Origin: an uncultured Lachnospiraceae bacterium
GTDB lineage: Bacteria; Bacillota; Clostridia; Lachnospirales; Lachnospiraceae
Assembly (NCBI GenBank): GCA_910589265.1
Contig: CAJUTQ010000074.1
Span: 78,353-142,352 of the forward strand
Direction of reading: 5' to 3'
DNA: 64,000 bases
Positions within the stretch are counted from its first letter, which is position 1, and the number at the start of each line of letters is the position of its first letter. Below, one piece after another: positions 54,051 to 62,077 of this stretch. The notes under the pieces were generated by a model. It worked only from the letters and a program-made list of their open reading frames with translations, did not search any database and was not told the origin of the DNA. Position numbers and translations under genes: made by a program.

Positions 54051-54681
54051 CCTCTTTTAAATTTTTAAAAAATGTGTCTACTTGGCAATGACTCACTAGG
54101 TTTCCATTTTTCAGGCAGATGACATTATCACATAAGGCTTTTATTTCCTCAGGGTAATGGGAAACAATAATGAAACCAATATTATTATTTTTTCTATAGT
54201 CCCTGATATAGTTTAAAAGTTTCCATCGGGTCGTATAATCTAATTCTGTGGTGACTTCATCTACGATTAATATTTGATGAGATTTTGAAAATGCTAAAAT
54301 AAGATTCAATTTTTGTAATTCTCCTCCGCTTAATACTGCAATTTTTTTATTAAGATTTTTTTCAAAATCAAACATATGAAGTAAGGTTGACAAAGAAGAA
54401 AGATCCCTTTTATCTAAAATTAGCTTAAGAATATCTTTCGTTTTGGCATAAGGTGGATAACTGTTCTTTTGCATCAATACTTGTATTTTATTTTTACATA
54501 TGGAGCTTTCAATAGTCCCTTTATATCTTTCAATTCCTAAAATACATTTCACAAAGGTTGTTTTTCCTGCTCCATTCTCCCCAAAAATTGCTGTTCCCTT
54601 TGAAACATCAATGGATGCATTTGGAATTTTCAAAATAACTGACTCACCTTTTTCCACAATCAAATTACGAATTTCTATCAT
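54031..54681 (-). CDS. ABC transporter ATP-binding protein
   Basis: This 216-residue ATPase has Walker A GENGAGKT at about 34-41, signature LSGGELQKL, Walker B ILIVDEVTTELD and a switch His in IVSHYPEE. Length is typical of single-domain export ATPases. A strong GGAGGAG site precedes the ATG. Together with the permease downstream it forms a small exporter of the CcmA/YhcH type, perhaps for a peptide or drug. Confidence 0.87.
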   Translation of the reverse strand: MIEIRNLIVEKGESVILKIPNASIDVSKGTAIFGENGAGKTTFVKCILGIERYKGTIESSICKNKIQVLMQKNSYPPYAKTKDILKLILDKRDLSSLSTLLHMFDFEKNLNKKIAVLSGGELQKLNLILAFSKSHQILIVDEVTTELDYTTRWKLLNYIRDYRKNNNIGFIIVSHYPEEIKALCDNVICLKNGNLVSHCQVDTFFKNLKEDGEMYV

Positions 54682-54879
54682 AATCTCCTCCTACCTATGT
54701 TATAGGCTCAAAGCAATGTCTCCATGATATAACTAATCTTTTTAATATTTTCTCATTCAGTATCTTTTCGCCTTTAAATAATCTAGAAATAAGAAATCTT
54801 TTTTTATTATACTATAAAAATTTCTTTTTATCTTTATTATGTCAAAAATCTGAGCCTTTTTGTCATATTTTATACATAA

Positions 54880-54914
54880 AAGGGGCTTTCGGTTAATACC
54901 GATTTTTGCCCCTG
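54880..54914 (-). terminator. Hairpin with U-tract next to the transposase relic
   Basis: AGGGGC (54881-54886) pairs with GCCCCT (54908-54913), and inside it TCGGT pairs with ACCGA around a TAAT loop. On the minus strand it is followed by TTTT, so it can act as terminator of the transposase relic or mark the element's end. The region 54682-54880 holds no gene that I can see. Confidence 0.5.
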
Positions 54915-54944
54915 ATATCTAACAAAAGAAAGTTCTATGGAAAT

Positions 54945-55172
54945 TCAGGCTTTTGTAAGCTCCTGAATCTCCATAAGATTATTTCCTTCTGTCTGGCTCT
55001 GTCGTTTCAGGATACCTTTTTCACTCTGAATATTCTCCGTTTTCTCTTGTTTCCGTTCTTCCCACCATTCATTGCCTTTCATAACTTTGTTCTGGTCTGC
55101 ATTCTTCTCCTCATCATATTTATATAGGCATTTTGTTTTATGCTCACAGCTACCACAATCCGTACATCCTGA
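54945..55172 (-). pseudogene. Relic of a DDE transposase (IS1182-type C-terminal part)
   Basis: One frame reads CTDCGSCEHKTKCLYKYDEE and continues to a block with NIQSEKGILKRQSQTEGN before TGA. The Cys-rich motif and the SEKG-R-Q-EG block match the region before the final domain of IS1182-family transposases. There is no N-terminal catalytic part and the sequence after EGN diverges from the family, so this is a fragment only. Confidence 0.55.
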
Positions 55173-55355
55173 AGCTGCGCTGTATGCCCTTTGACTTCCT
55201 GTAAATCAAGCAGGAGTATGTTCCCGTCGATGAGCATTTACGGGCATAAGCGGAGAGATTGAGCATCAGTATATGCTTCATCTTTTCTTTCATCAATGCC
55301 CTTTCTTCCTCTGTTACCTGCACAATCATTTACACGTTTTGTTTCCTATTTTCCA
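55173..55355 (-). pseudogene. Relic of a MobC-type plasmid mobilization gene
   Basis: From an ATG at 55355 the frame reads MENRKQNV, a TAA, then IVQVTEEERALMKEKM and NLSAYARK; one base missing after this shifts the frame to MLIDGNILLLDLQEVK. This is the N-terminal part of MobC-like relaxosome proteins found on integrative elements of Clostridia. It is broken by a stop and a frameshift and runs directly into the transposase relic. Confidence 0.55.
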
Positions 55356-55571
55356 TGAGTAACCCCCTTCCTCTAATAAGACATTTGCAAGCAGGTTTTC
55401 TACCCGATTTTTGATAATTTTTCTTAAATTTCTGACAATACCGCAAACAGCAATTTTGCCAAAAATTTAAGAAAAAAATTTTACATTATTACCAACTATG
55501 AAAACAAGACAGAAATGCCAAACATGTAAAAAAACCACAATTTTTTAATCCCAGTACATTTAAAGTGTCCA
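55356..55571. other. Gene-free AT-rich stretch
   Basis: Between the mobilization relic and the promoter of the regulator I see no gene, RNA or clear repeat. It holds poly-A and poly-T runs only. Confidence 0.5.
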
Positions 55572-55600
55572 TTGACTTTTTAGTATCAAAATGATAATGT
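55572..55600 (+). promoter_or_regulatory. Putative promoter with dyad before the regulator gene
   Basis: TTGACT (55572-55577) with a weak -10 TAATGT 17 bases later. A dyad TATCA-AAA-TGATA (55584-55596) lies between the two boxes, a good place for autorepression by the ArsR-like regulator downstream. The assignment is tentative. Confidence 0.4.
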
Positions 55601-55629
55601 TTTCATATATCACGACAGGAGGGCGAAAA

Positions 55630-56172
55630 ATGATAGATAAACTTATGGATTGCATTACAAATCCAGTGAAATGTAAATTGCTGCTTGAAATACATTCACA
55701 GGGGAAAGCAACTGCGAAGCATTTAGCCAATACTTATCATGATATTCCTCAAGCTAGCCTATACCGACACCTCAAAAAAATGTTGAGGGACGGCATTTTA
55801 CAGGTGGTGGATGAAACACAGGTACGGGGTACAGTAGAAAAAACCTATGCACTCGCATACGACATCAACAGCAATATGGAAACTATGGTTGAGAAAAACT
55901 CCGGCGAACTTTATATGCAGTATTTCATGCAATATATCTTTGGATTTGTAAAGCAGTTTCAAGATTATTGCCAATCTCCGAATATCAATATAAAAAAAGA
56001 TATGACGGGATTTTCTCTTTCTCCCCTTTATCTTTCTGATGGTGAATTGACTTCCCTTGTAACAAGCATTTCCCAGATAATCAACGCAGTAAAAAACAAT
56101 GGGCCTAACCCAGAACGTAAGTTACGGACGATAGGTGTAATCGTATCTCCGGCAGAAAATACAGACAAATAG
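55630..56172 (+). CDS. Winged-helix transcriptional regulator (ArsR/DUF4364-like)
   Basis: The ATG at 55630 (MIDKLMDCITNPVKC) has AGGAGGG nine bases upstream and is preferred to an earlier ATG. The product has 180 residues. NPVKCKLLLEIHSQG and IPQASLYRHLKKMLRDG form a winged-helix of the ArsR-like kind, followed by a wing with a VVDETQVRGTVEK-type segment. The C-terminal half probably dimerises or senses a ligand. It precedes a decaying ABC transporter operon that it presumably controlled; the regulator itself appears intact. Confidence 0.8.
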   Translation: MIDKLMDCITNPVKCKLLLEIHSQGKATAKHLANTYHDIPQASLYRHLKKMLRDGILQVVDETQVRGTVEKTYALAYDINSNMETMVEKNSGELYMQYFMQYIFGFVKQFQDYCQSPNINIKKDMTGFSLSPLYLSDGELTSLVTSISQIINAVKNNGPNPERKLRTIGVIVSPAENTDK

Positions 56173-56241
56173 AATGCCCGTCCCAAATCTAGGGGACGGT
56201 TTCTATTGACTTTATATTATTATTATAATAATATTATTAAA

Positions 56242-56469
56242 ATGATACTAATAGAGGGTAAAATATGGAACACTTTATTTGAAATTCTACCTTTACTGAT
56301 TCCTATCCTGTTGGTAGACATTGCTCTTGCAACGGCAGGGGTAAGACATATTCTGCAACATCCTCGCTATCGCTTTGGAAACAGAGCTATGTGGCTTGTG
56401 ATTGTTGTAATTTTCTTGCTCTTTGGGCCAATTATTTATTTTGTCTTTGGAAAGGGGGAACACGAATGA
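56242..56469 (+). CDS. Small membrane protein with PLD-nuclease N-terminal (PLDc_N) domain, possibly frameshifted at its start
   Basis: Two hydrophobic helices (LLIPILLVDIALATAG; MWLVIVVIFLLFGPIIYFVFG) with a short charged loop make the PLDc_N pattern of small membrane proteins that accompany ABC genes. The open frame can start at 56242, but no ribosome site lies there. A better start is the ATG at 56265 behind AGAGGG; reading from it needs removal of one T in the run at 56278-56280 to reach the same protein as MEHFIEILPLL. The start may thus be damaged. The stop overlaps the ATPase start by ATGA. Confidence 0.6.
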   Translation: MILIEGKIWNTLFEILPLLIPILLVDIALATAGVRHILQHPRYRFGNRAMWLVIVVIFLLFGPIIYFVFGKGEHE

Positions 56470-57383
56470 ATGTCCTCACAATACAAAACTTATCTAAAAG
56501 TTTTGGAAAGCAGAAAATCATTGACAATCTTCATTTGTCTGTACCCGAGGGAAATGTTTTTGGTTTCATAGGAAAAAACGGAGCCGGGAAAACTACGACT
56601 ATGAAAATGGTATTGGGACTATTACAGCCCGACAATGGAGAAATCCATGTCTGTAATGAGCCTGTTTGCTTTGGACAGACACGGACAAATCAATATATGG
56701 GATATTTGCCGGACGTCCCAGAATTTTATGACTATATGACGCCGATACAATATCTAAAACTATGGGGAAAAATCACTGGGCTGTCAGGAACCGAAATTTC
56801 AAAAAGAAGTCAGGAACTTCTCTCTCTTGTTGGATTAAACGGTGTGACAAAACAAATCAGCGGATTTTCTCGCAGTATGAAGCAACGATTGGGAATTGCA
56901 CAGGCATTGCTTACACAGCCTAAATTGCTCATTTGTGATGAACCGACGAGCGCCCTTGATCCAGTAGAAAGAAAAGAAATTTTGGATATTCTTTATAAAA
57001 TTAGTGGAACGACAACGGTTTAATTCTCCACGCATATTCTTTCTGATGTGGAACGCATTTGCGGCCATGCCGCTTTTTTGAATGAGGGAAAAATCGCTGT
57101 CACTGGAACACTCGCAGAAATTAAGGCTTTGCATGGACACGACAGCTTGCTTTTAGAATTTTCGGCAGATAAAGATTTACAGCTTTTTAAGAAACAAAAA
57201 CCTATAGAACCATTGTTGCTTCATTCCGAAGAAAATAACAGGGAACTTATTTTACATAGCCGCAATATAGTAAGTGTATAAAGATCCTTATTTTGTGTGC
57301 TTGGGGAAACAGGGATTTGTCCCATAAAAATAGAACTTATGGAGCCGTCTCTTGAAAGTCTGTTTTTGGAGGTAGTGAAATGA
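56466..57383 (+). pseudogene. ABC transporter ATPase with two in-frame stop codons
   Basis: From MNVLTIQNLSKSFG the frame encodes Walker A GKNGAGKTTT, a signature region degraded to SGFSRSMKQRLG, and Walker B LLICDEPTSALDP. At 57021-57023 a TAA interrupts it just before FSTHILSDVERIC, which continues in the same frame. A second TAA stands at 57279-57281 before the last segment PSLESLFLEVVK, which ends at the start of the permease gene. The three parts together are one normal ~305-residue export ATPase. This gene is dead unless stops are suppressed. Confidence 0.8.
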
Positions 57384-57832
57384 GGGGATATATTGCTTTT
57401 GTGAAAAAAGAATTTACGGAAAATATGAAAAATTATCGTTTTCTTATCCTATTTGCGGTCTTTCTGACTTTTGGTATTATGAGTACGTTTCTTGCAAAAT
57501 TTACACCGGAAATTTTATTGGCTTTAGCCGCAGTTTTGCTTTGGATAGTCGGTTTTCTGTATTTGAGCATTCTGATGATTGGGTGCGTTATATTCAAGCA
57601 GACTTTCACAAGCATACTCTTTACGGGCGGTATTGCTGCCCTTATATCTTTGCTTGGAATGATTGAACCAATTGCTAAATTCAATCCGTTCATCTTAACA
57701 TCAAAAAATGTAGATTTGATTTCTGGCGAAGTCATTTTGGCAGAATTTATAATATCTGTGTTCATTTCAGTCATTTTATCCATTTTGGGATTGTTAATTG
57801 CTATTGGGCTTTTCAATAAAAAACCGCTTTGA
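57380..57832 (+). pseudogene. ABC-2 permease with internal deletion
   Basis: This 150-residue protein begins MRGYIAFVKKEFTENM, the normal start of ABC-2 permeases of about 240-250 residues in such operons, and ends with FNKKPL like them. After the first membrane segment (KFTPEILLALA) it jumps straight to the last three segments (LLWIVGFLYLSILMIGCVIF). About 90-100 residues in the middle seem to be missing in frame. It has a GGAGG site and overlaps the ATPase stop. Function is unlikely. Confidence 0.65.
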
Positions 57833-57988
57833 ACAGTGAATATAAAAAAATTAGGACTTGCGATTACTTGGATTGTTTAGAACTATCTATTTCCTGACAG
57901 CCCCTTTCCAAAGGACAGCTAGGACAAAGGATATTTTCCTCCTTATCCCAGTACAACATTGTTTCTATTTCATAAAAACTATAACAAA

Positions 57989-59008
57989 TTAAGCGGCCGG
58001 CCAAATGCCAAATACTGACCCAATAATACCGATTAGTAAAAGAACACCAATACATTTTAAAGGTGTAAAATTCCTTTTGGACAGCAAATAAAATAAAGCT
58101 AATGTAAAGGCCAAGGGAATCATGGAAGGGAGAATGCCATCTAAAATCTCCTGAATATCAATACTTATGTTCTTCCACTCTCTTTTAATAAAAGTAATTT
58201 CATATTTGCCATTATCCAATAAGGTAACAGAAGCTCCATCTTGTAGTTTTTCTGTCCTGTTTCCCTTTTCATCAGATGCAAACAGGAGTCCCTCATACTC
58301 CACCAGCTCTTCTGAAGAAATAACGGTTGTGACTGGCTGTAAAACATAGTTTCCCCCACTTGGCACTTGTATATCTAAGGTCGTTGCACCGTAAACACAT
58401 GTCAGCGCACCAACAATAAAAATGCCAAAAATTCTTGCACTATGGGTTAATTCCTTTACGTGAGAAGTCATGACTTTGATGGCATCGGTTCCAAGCTTAT
58501 ATGACCAGTGCATAAGAGAAAATCGAATGGTAAATTGAACTATATTGAATAAAATTAAAAAAAGAAAAGGCGCTGCAATGTTCCCTTCAATAGCCATATT
58601 GGAGGCAATTCCAGCTGTAATAGGAACAAGGGTGAACCAAAAAATCGCTTCTCCAATACCTCCTAGTGAACCCATTAACGAAACTCTCACTGCCCGTATT
58701 ATTGGAATATCCGCTTTATTTTGCTCAAGAGATAAAACAATTCCCATTACAAATGTTACAAAAAATGGATGGGTACTAAAAAATTCTAAGTTATGACTCA
58801 TAGAGGCAGCCAAATCTTCTTTATTATCTTTATGTATTTTTTTTAATCCTGGAAGTATTGCATATAGCCATCCTGCTGCCTGCATACGCTCATAGTTAAA
58901 GGATGCCTGTAAAAATAAAGATCTCCAAACCATTTTATTTAACATCTTATTATCCAGTGCCTTAGCAGGCGTAGTATTTTTATATTCCTCAGGAATATTA
59001 TGTTCCAT
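57989..59008 (-). CDS. PTS mannose-family IID component with inserted loop
   Basis: The protein has 339 residues. ASFNYERMQAAGWLYAILPGL and LSLEQNKADIP are landmarks of mannose/sorbose-family IID proteins, and SLMGSLGGIGEAIFWFTLVPI follows. Usual IID proteins have about 270 residues; here about 60 extra polar residues (roughly 215-285, around VISSEELVEYEGLLFASDEK) lie between the penultimate membrane segments, probably outside the cell. It forms the membrane channel with IIC. Its start is preceded by a GAGGTAA site. Confidence 0.87.
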   Translation of the reverse strand: MEHNIPEEYKNTTPAKALDNKMLNKMVWRSLFLQASFNYERMQAAGWLYAILPGLKKIHKDNKEDLAASMSHNLEFFSTHPFFVTFVMGIVLSLEQNKADIPIIRAVRVSLMGSLGGIGEAIFWFTLVPITAGIASNMAIEGNIAAPFLFLILFNIVQFTIRFSLMHWSYKLGTDAIKVMTSHVKELTHSARIFGIFIVGALTCVYGATTLDIQVPSGGNYVLQPVTTVISSEELVEYEGLLFASDEKGNRTEKLQDGASVTLLDNGKYEITFIKREWKNISIDIQEILDGILPSMIPLAFTLALFYLLSKRNFTPLKCIGVLLLIGIIGSVFGIWPAA

Positions 59009-59052
59009 CTTTATTACCTCATTCTTACTATTTTTATTTCCTTCTCATAAAA

Positions 59053-59841
59053 TTATGATTTATTTTTCATAGATTCATCTATCTTTTTAAATTTTGTCTG
59101 AATCTGAAAGTCCCAATACGCCAAGGCAAAAGCTACAAAAGCCAATAAAAGAAGGGCGGAACCTTTTAAGCTTTGGGAAGCCATCACAATAACTGCAAGG
59201 GCAACGCCAAGGAAATAAAATCCCCACATGTCTCTTGAAACCATAGCCTTTAGTAAAATTGCAAACCCAACATAGCGCATCATTCCACCAGCTGCCTTCA
59301 GCCCTCTCATTAACCAGTCTGGAATTGCATTTGCAATCGTCTCACCAAAGGTTACTCCACCAAGAAAGAATAAGGTGACAATTGTTGCAAAAACAAAGCC
59401 TAGGGCTGCCATTGCCAAATAATTTATCCATTGAATTCCTTTATCGTCCCCCCTCTTTGCACACTTATCAGCAATTGCCATGACAGGAGACATAAGTGTA
59501 AAAATCAAAGTAATAACATACTGCCCTATTAATGCAAATGGAATTGCTGTCACTACTGTCAAAGAAGGCTCTAAATTAGCAGAAATTGCTAACACTGAGG
59601 CCATAATCCCACCAATTACTGCATTGGGAGGTTGGGCTCCTCCAATTGGCATATTCCCTATTGTCATTAATTGGTATGTCCCTCCAACGACCAATCCTGT
59701 CTGAAGGTCTCCTAACACTAGTCCAATAGCCGCTCCTGTCACAATTGGCTGATACAAAGATTCTAAAAAACTAAATTGATCAATGGCTACAAGGAAGGTT
59801 ATTAAAAATATAAATACAATCTGAATTACTGAATAATCCAT
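59053..59841 (-). CDS. PTS mannose-family IIC component
   Basis: The protein has 262 residues and is strongly hydrophobic. FLVAIDQFSFLESLYQPIV, GLVLGDLQTGLVVGGTYQL and IGGAQPPNAVIGGIM are the IIC motifs of mannose/N-acetylgalactosamine-type PTS. It makes the sugar channel together with IID. The genes for IIA and IIB are not adjacent in this window and must be elsewhere or absent. A strong GGGAGGGAG site precedes it. Confidence 0.9.
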   Translation of the reverse strand: MDYSVIQIVFIFLITFLVAIDQFSFLESLYQPIVTGAAIGLVLGDLQTGLVVGGTYQLMTIGNMPIGGAQPPNAVIGGIMASVLAISANLEPSLTVVTAIPFALIGQYVITLIFTLMSPVMAIADKCAKRGDDKGIQWINYLAMAALGFVFATIVTLFFLGGVTFGETIANAIPDWLMRGLKAAGGMMRYVGFAILLKAMVSRDMWGFYFLGVALAVIVMASQSLKGSALLLLAFVAFALAYWDFQIQTKFKKIDESMKNKS

Positions 59842-59855
59842 AGATACTCCCTCCC

Positions 59856-60701
59856 TTATTTTATTGCTTTCCTCATATGCAGCATTGTTTCCTTAGGTAT
59901 GTCTGTCTCAAGATGCAGCCGAATATAAGAACAAGCATCTTCAAATTCCTTCTCAGATAATGTCTGTTTGCCAGCCAGTATATTCCATAATAAAGTAAAA
60001 AGAAGTCTTTCCAAGTCAGAGAAGGAGTAAATATCCACACAAAAAGCAGACTGGAAAGTTTCTTTAAAAGCTTCTTCCAAGTCTTCCTTCATGCGCTCCA
60101 TATCATCGTAGCTTTTTCTTTTTCCATGATCCAACCATTCGCCTGTTGTTATGAGCCCTTCCCTTTTTTGCATTTCCTGCAATCTAGTGATTTCTTCTTG
60201 ATGTTCTCTTTCCAAGGCCTCATAAGAAAGCTTATTTTTACATAGGAGTTCTACCCTAACACCAAGCTTTTGAAGATATTTACATGCCCGATGGTTAAGG
60301 ATCTCTACTCTCTGTCCATGAAATGCCGAAGTACTCGGTTCTAACAAGACATTTATTTCCTCTTCTCTCTTCTTTAAGCCGCAGCTTACCCAGCCTATTA
60401 AGGTAGCATTTGCAAATGCATCTATAATCGTGTATGTAGAACTGTAAGGAAATAAATAAGCAGGTAATATTCTCATTGCCTGTATGCCATATTCCTTAAT
60501 GAGGGTTTCCCTTGTATATTCTCCCAGCCTTCCTTCATAAAAAGATGAGTAGGAAGGTGGAGCATAGGTCCCTGATGCAATAGCAAAAGAAAATTCATCC
60601 TCTTTTAAGATACTTGCCCCATAAGCAATTCTCTTATCGTGTATATCTTTGTCCCAATTTCCTTCTATGGAAACAAAATGCAGTTTATTTTTTTTAGACA
60701 T
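59856..60701 (-). CDS. Unknown protein in the PTS operon
   Basis: I do not recognise this 281-residue protein. It is soluble, with a mixed alpha/beta first half (LHFVSIEGNW; FAIASGTYAPPSYSSF; YSSTYTIIDAFANATLIGW) and a helical, charged second half. An SG-T-P loop followed by E-T-E-L and Y-STYT blocks gives a vague likeness to small Rossmann-like hydrolases such as the YdcF/DUF218 group, but this is weak. It is the first gene of the PTS operon, 14 bases before IIC, with an AAGGAG site. It may process the transported sugar. Confidence 0.55.
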   Translation of the reverse strand: MSKKNKLHFVSIEGNWDKDIHDKRIAYGASILKEDEFSFAIASGTYAPPSYSSFYEGRLGEYTRETLIKEYGIQAMRILPAYLFPYSSTYTIIDAFANATLIGWVSCGLKKREEEINVLLEPSTSAFHGQRVEILNHRACKYLQKLGVRVELLCKNKLSYEALEREHQEEITRLQEMQKREGLITTGEWLDHGKRKSYDDMERMKEDLEEAFKETFQSAFCVDIYSFSDLERLLFTLLWNILAGKQTLSEKEFEDACSYIRLHLETDIPKETMLHMRKAIK

Positions 60702-60719
60702 TGTTGAAATCTCCTTAAA

Positions 60720-61046
60720 TCAATCATATTTTTGATTATTAACCCTGTAATTCCTAAAATCTTCAAAACTTATATCTGTCCTTTGTATTGTATCATTTGG
60801 TATCCCTCTCTTTATCATCTCTGCCATCTCATTCATTTTATAATTATCATATAAACAGTTGAATAATCCATATATAGCCTTTTCTAAACAAAATACTATA
60901 GCCTTTGCCACATCTTTAACATGTAATAACAGTCTCCATTGCTCACCGCCAAAAACGGTAAGTGACTGACCTTCAGCCGCTTTTCTAGTCAATGTATTTA
61001 CAACGAGATCTAACTGATATTCGAGAATACGTATAGCCCATTCCAT
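60720..61046 (-). pseudogene. Fragment of an NAD-dependent epimerase (SDR)
   Basis: The open frame of 108 residues has only the C-terminal part of an extended SDR: LVVNTLTRKAAEGQSLTVFG followed by a block with HVKDVAKAIVF and ending RNYRVNNQ. The N-terminal Rossmann half and the last ~40 residues are missing. The frame upstream of the ATG contains a stop. It is a broken relic lying across the upstream region of the PTS operon. Confidence 0.6.
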
Positions 61047-61932
61047 ATAAAATCCCTAATCTAAATATAAGGGGATCCCTTCCATTTTTCATTACATATT
61101 TTTCTGCTTCTATCATTTAGTAGATGCATATAACGATAATGGATTTGGAAAAGTATATATTGAACAAGTAGAAGGGAAAACTATTGTACTGAATTGCTGT
61201 ATCATTATTCTCATTTTATTAGTATCTTTTATATCACCATAAATAAATTTATTATAGCAAATTATCATATACCATTACATTCCACTCATCCTCCCTACTC
61301 AGTAATAGAGCTGTCAAAGCTTTACCTACAACCAATATTTCTTTCTTTTGTACTTCTTTTATTTTACACTATCCTATTAAAAATTTATAGTCTAAAGTTC
61401 TAAATTTTATAATACCCGAGTTGAACTATCCAAAAGTATCCCTTAATTCTTATATTTAGTTTCATCCAATGCTAAATATCTCTTCGCCTTATACCTATTT
61501 ACTATTTTTAAAACTCACATTTTTAAAGCTTTTATCTTTAACAATCCTTTTATTCTCTAGTCAAAATCATATGCTAACTATCTGTATAAATAATTTAGAA
61601 GTACATTATCTTACTTTAATTTTCATTCGTTCACACATTTATTAATGCTTTTTATTGTATCATTATAGAACTTATTCTTTCTTCAAATGTAAAAAATACG
61701 ACTAATCTTGCTATAATTTCAAAATATTCCGTATCTTTCTTTAATAAAAAATCAAATGTTCTCCTCACCTATTTATAGTAGTGATTACACATTAACTCAC
61801 TCTATGGTATGCATATCTTTATATCTCCTTTCCTTTTTTCTATGCTCTTTCCACCACCTATCTAAATGGCCTTTAGGTTAAACTTCTTCACAAATTTTTT
61901 ATGCTTGTCAAGTATTTTTTCTAAAAGGTTCC
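61047..61932. other. About 0.9 kb without recognisable gene
   Basis: Both strands are AT-rich with only short frames lacking codon bias and ribosome sites. A short plus-strand stretch near 61130-61195 reads NDNGFGKVYIEQVEGKTIV, which looks protein-like and may be a relic, but I cannot assign it. I see no RNA gene or long repeat. Confidence 0.5.
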
Positions 61933-61972
61933 AAAAAAAGAGCATGGTACATATTTCTATATACCATGCTCT
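61933..61972 (-). terminator. Rho-independent terminator after the chemoreceptor gene
   Basis: AGAGCATGGTA (61939-61949) and TACCATGCTCT (61962-61972) form a perfect 11-bp stem; on the minus strand it is followed by seven T. It lies about 105 bases after the stop of the chemoreceptor gene. Confidence 0.85.
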
Positions 61973-62077
61973 ACAAGAAACATCCTTGCTGATGTCTTAA
62001 CTAAATGACATTGCTATGATATCTCCCCATCAGTTTCCATACATCTGAAATCTTACTGTTTTTACATCCCATACAGA

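Noticed and set aside
57864-57959. Small minus-strand frame of 31 codons with CPSCPLERGC after the IID gene
   Set aside because: The Cys spacing is suggestive of a small zinc-binding peptide, but there is no ribosome binding site and it is too short to support.
61194-61403. A 69-codon hydrophobic plus-strand frame
   Set aside because: There is no ribosome site, composition follows the AT-rich background, and no family pattern is visible.
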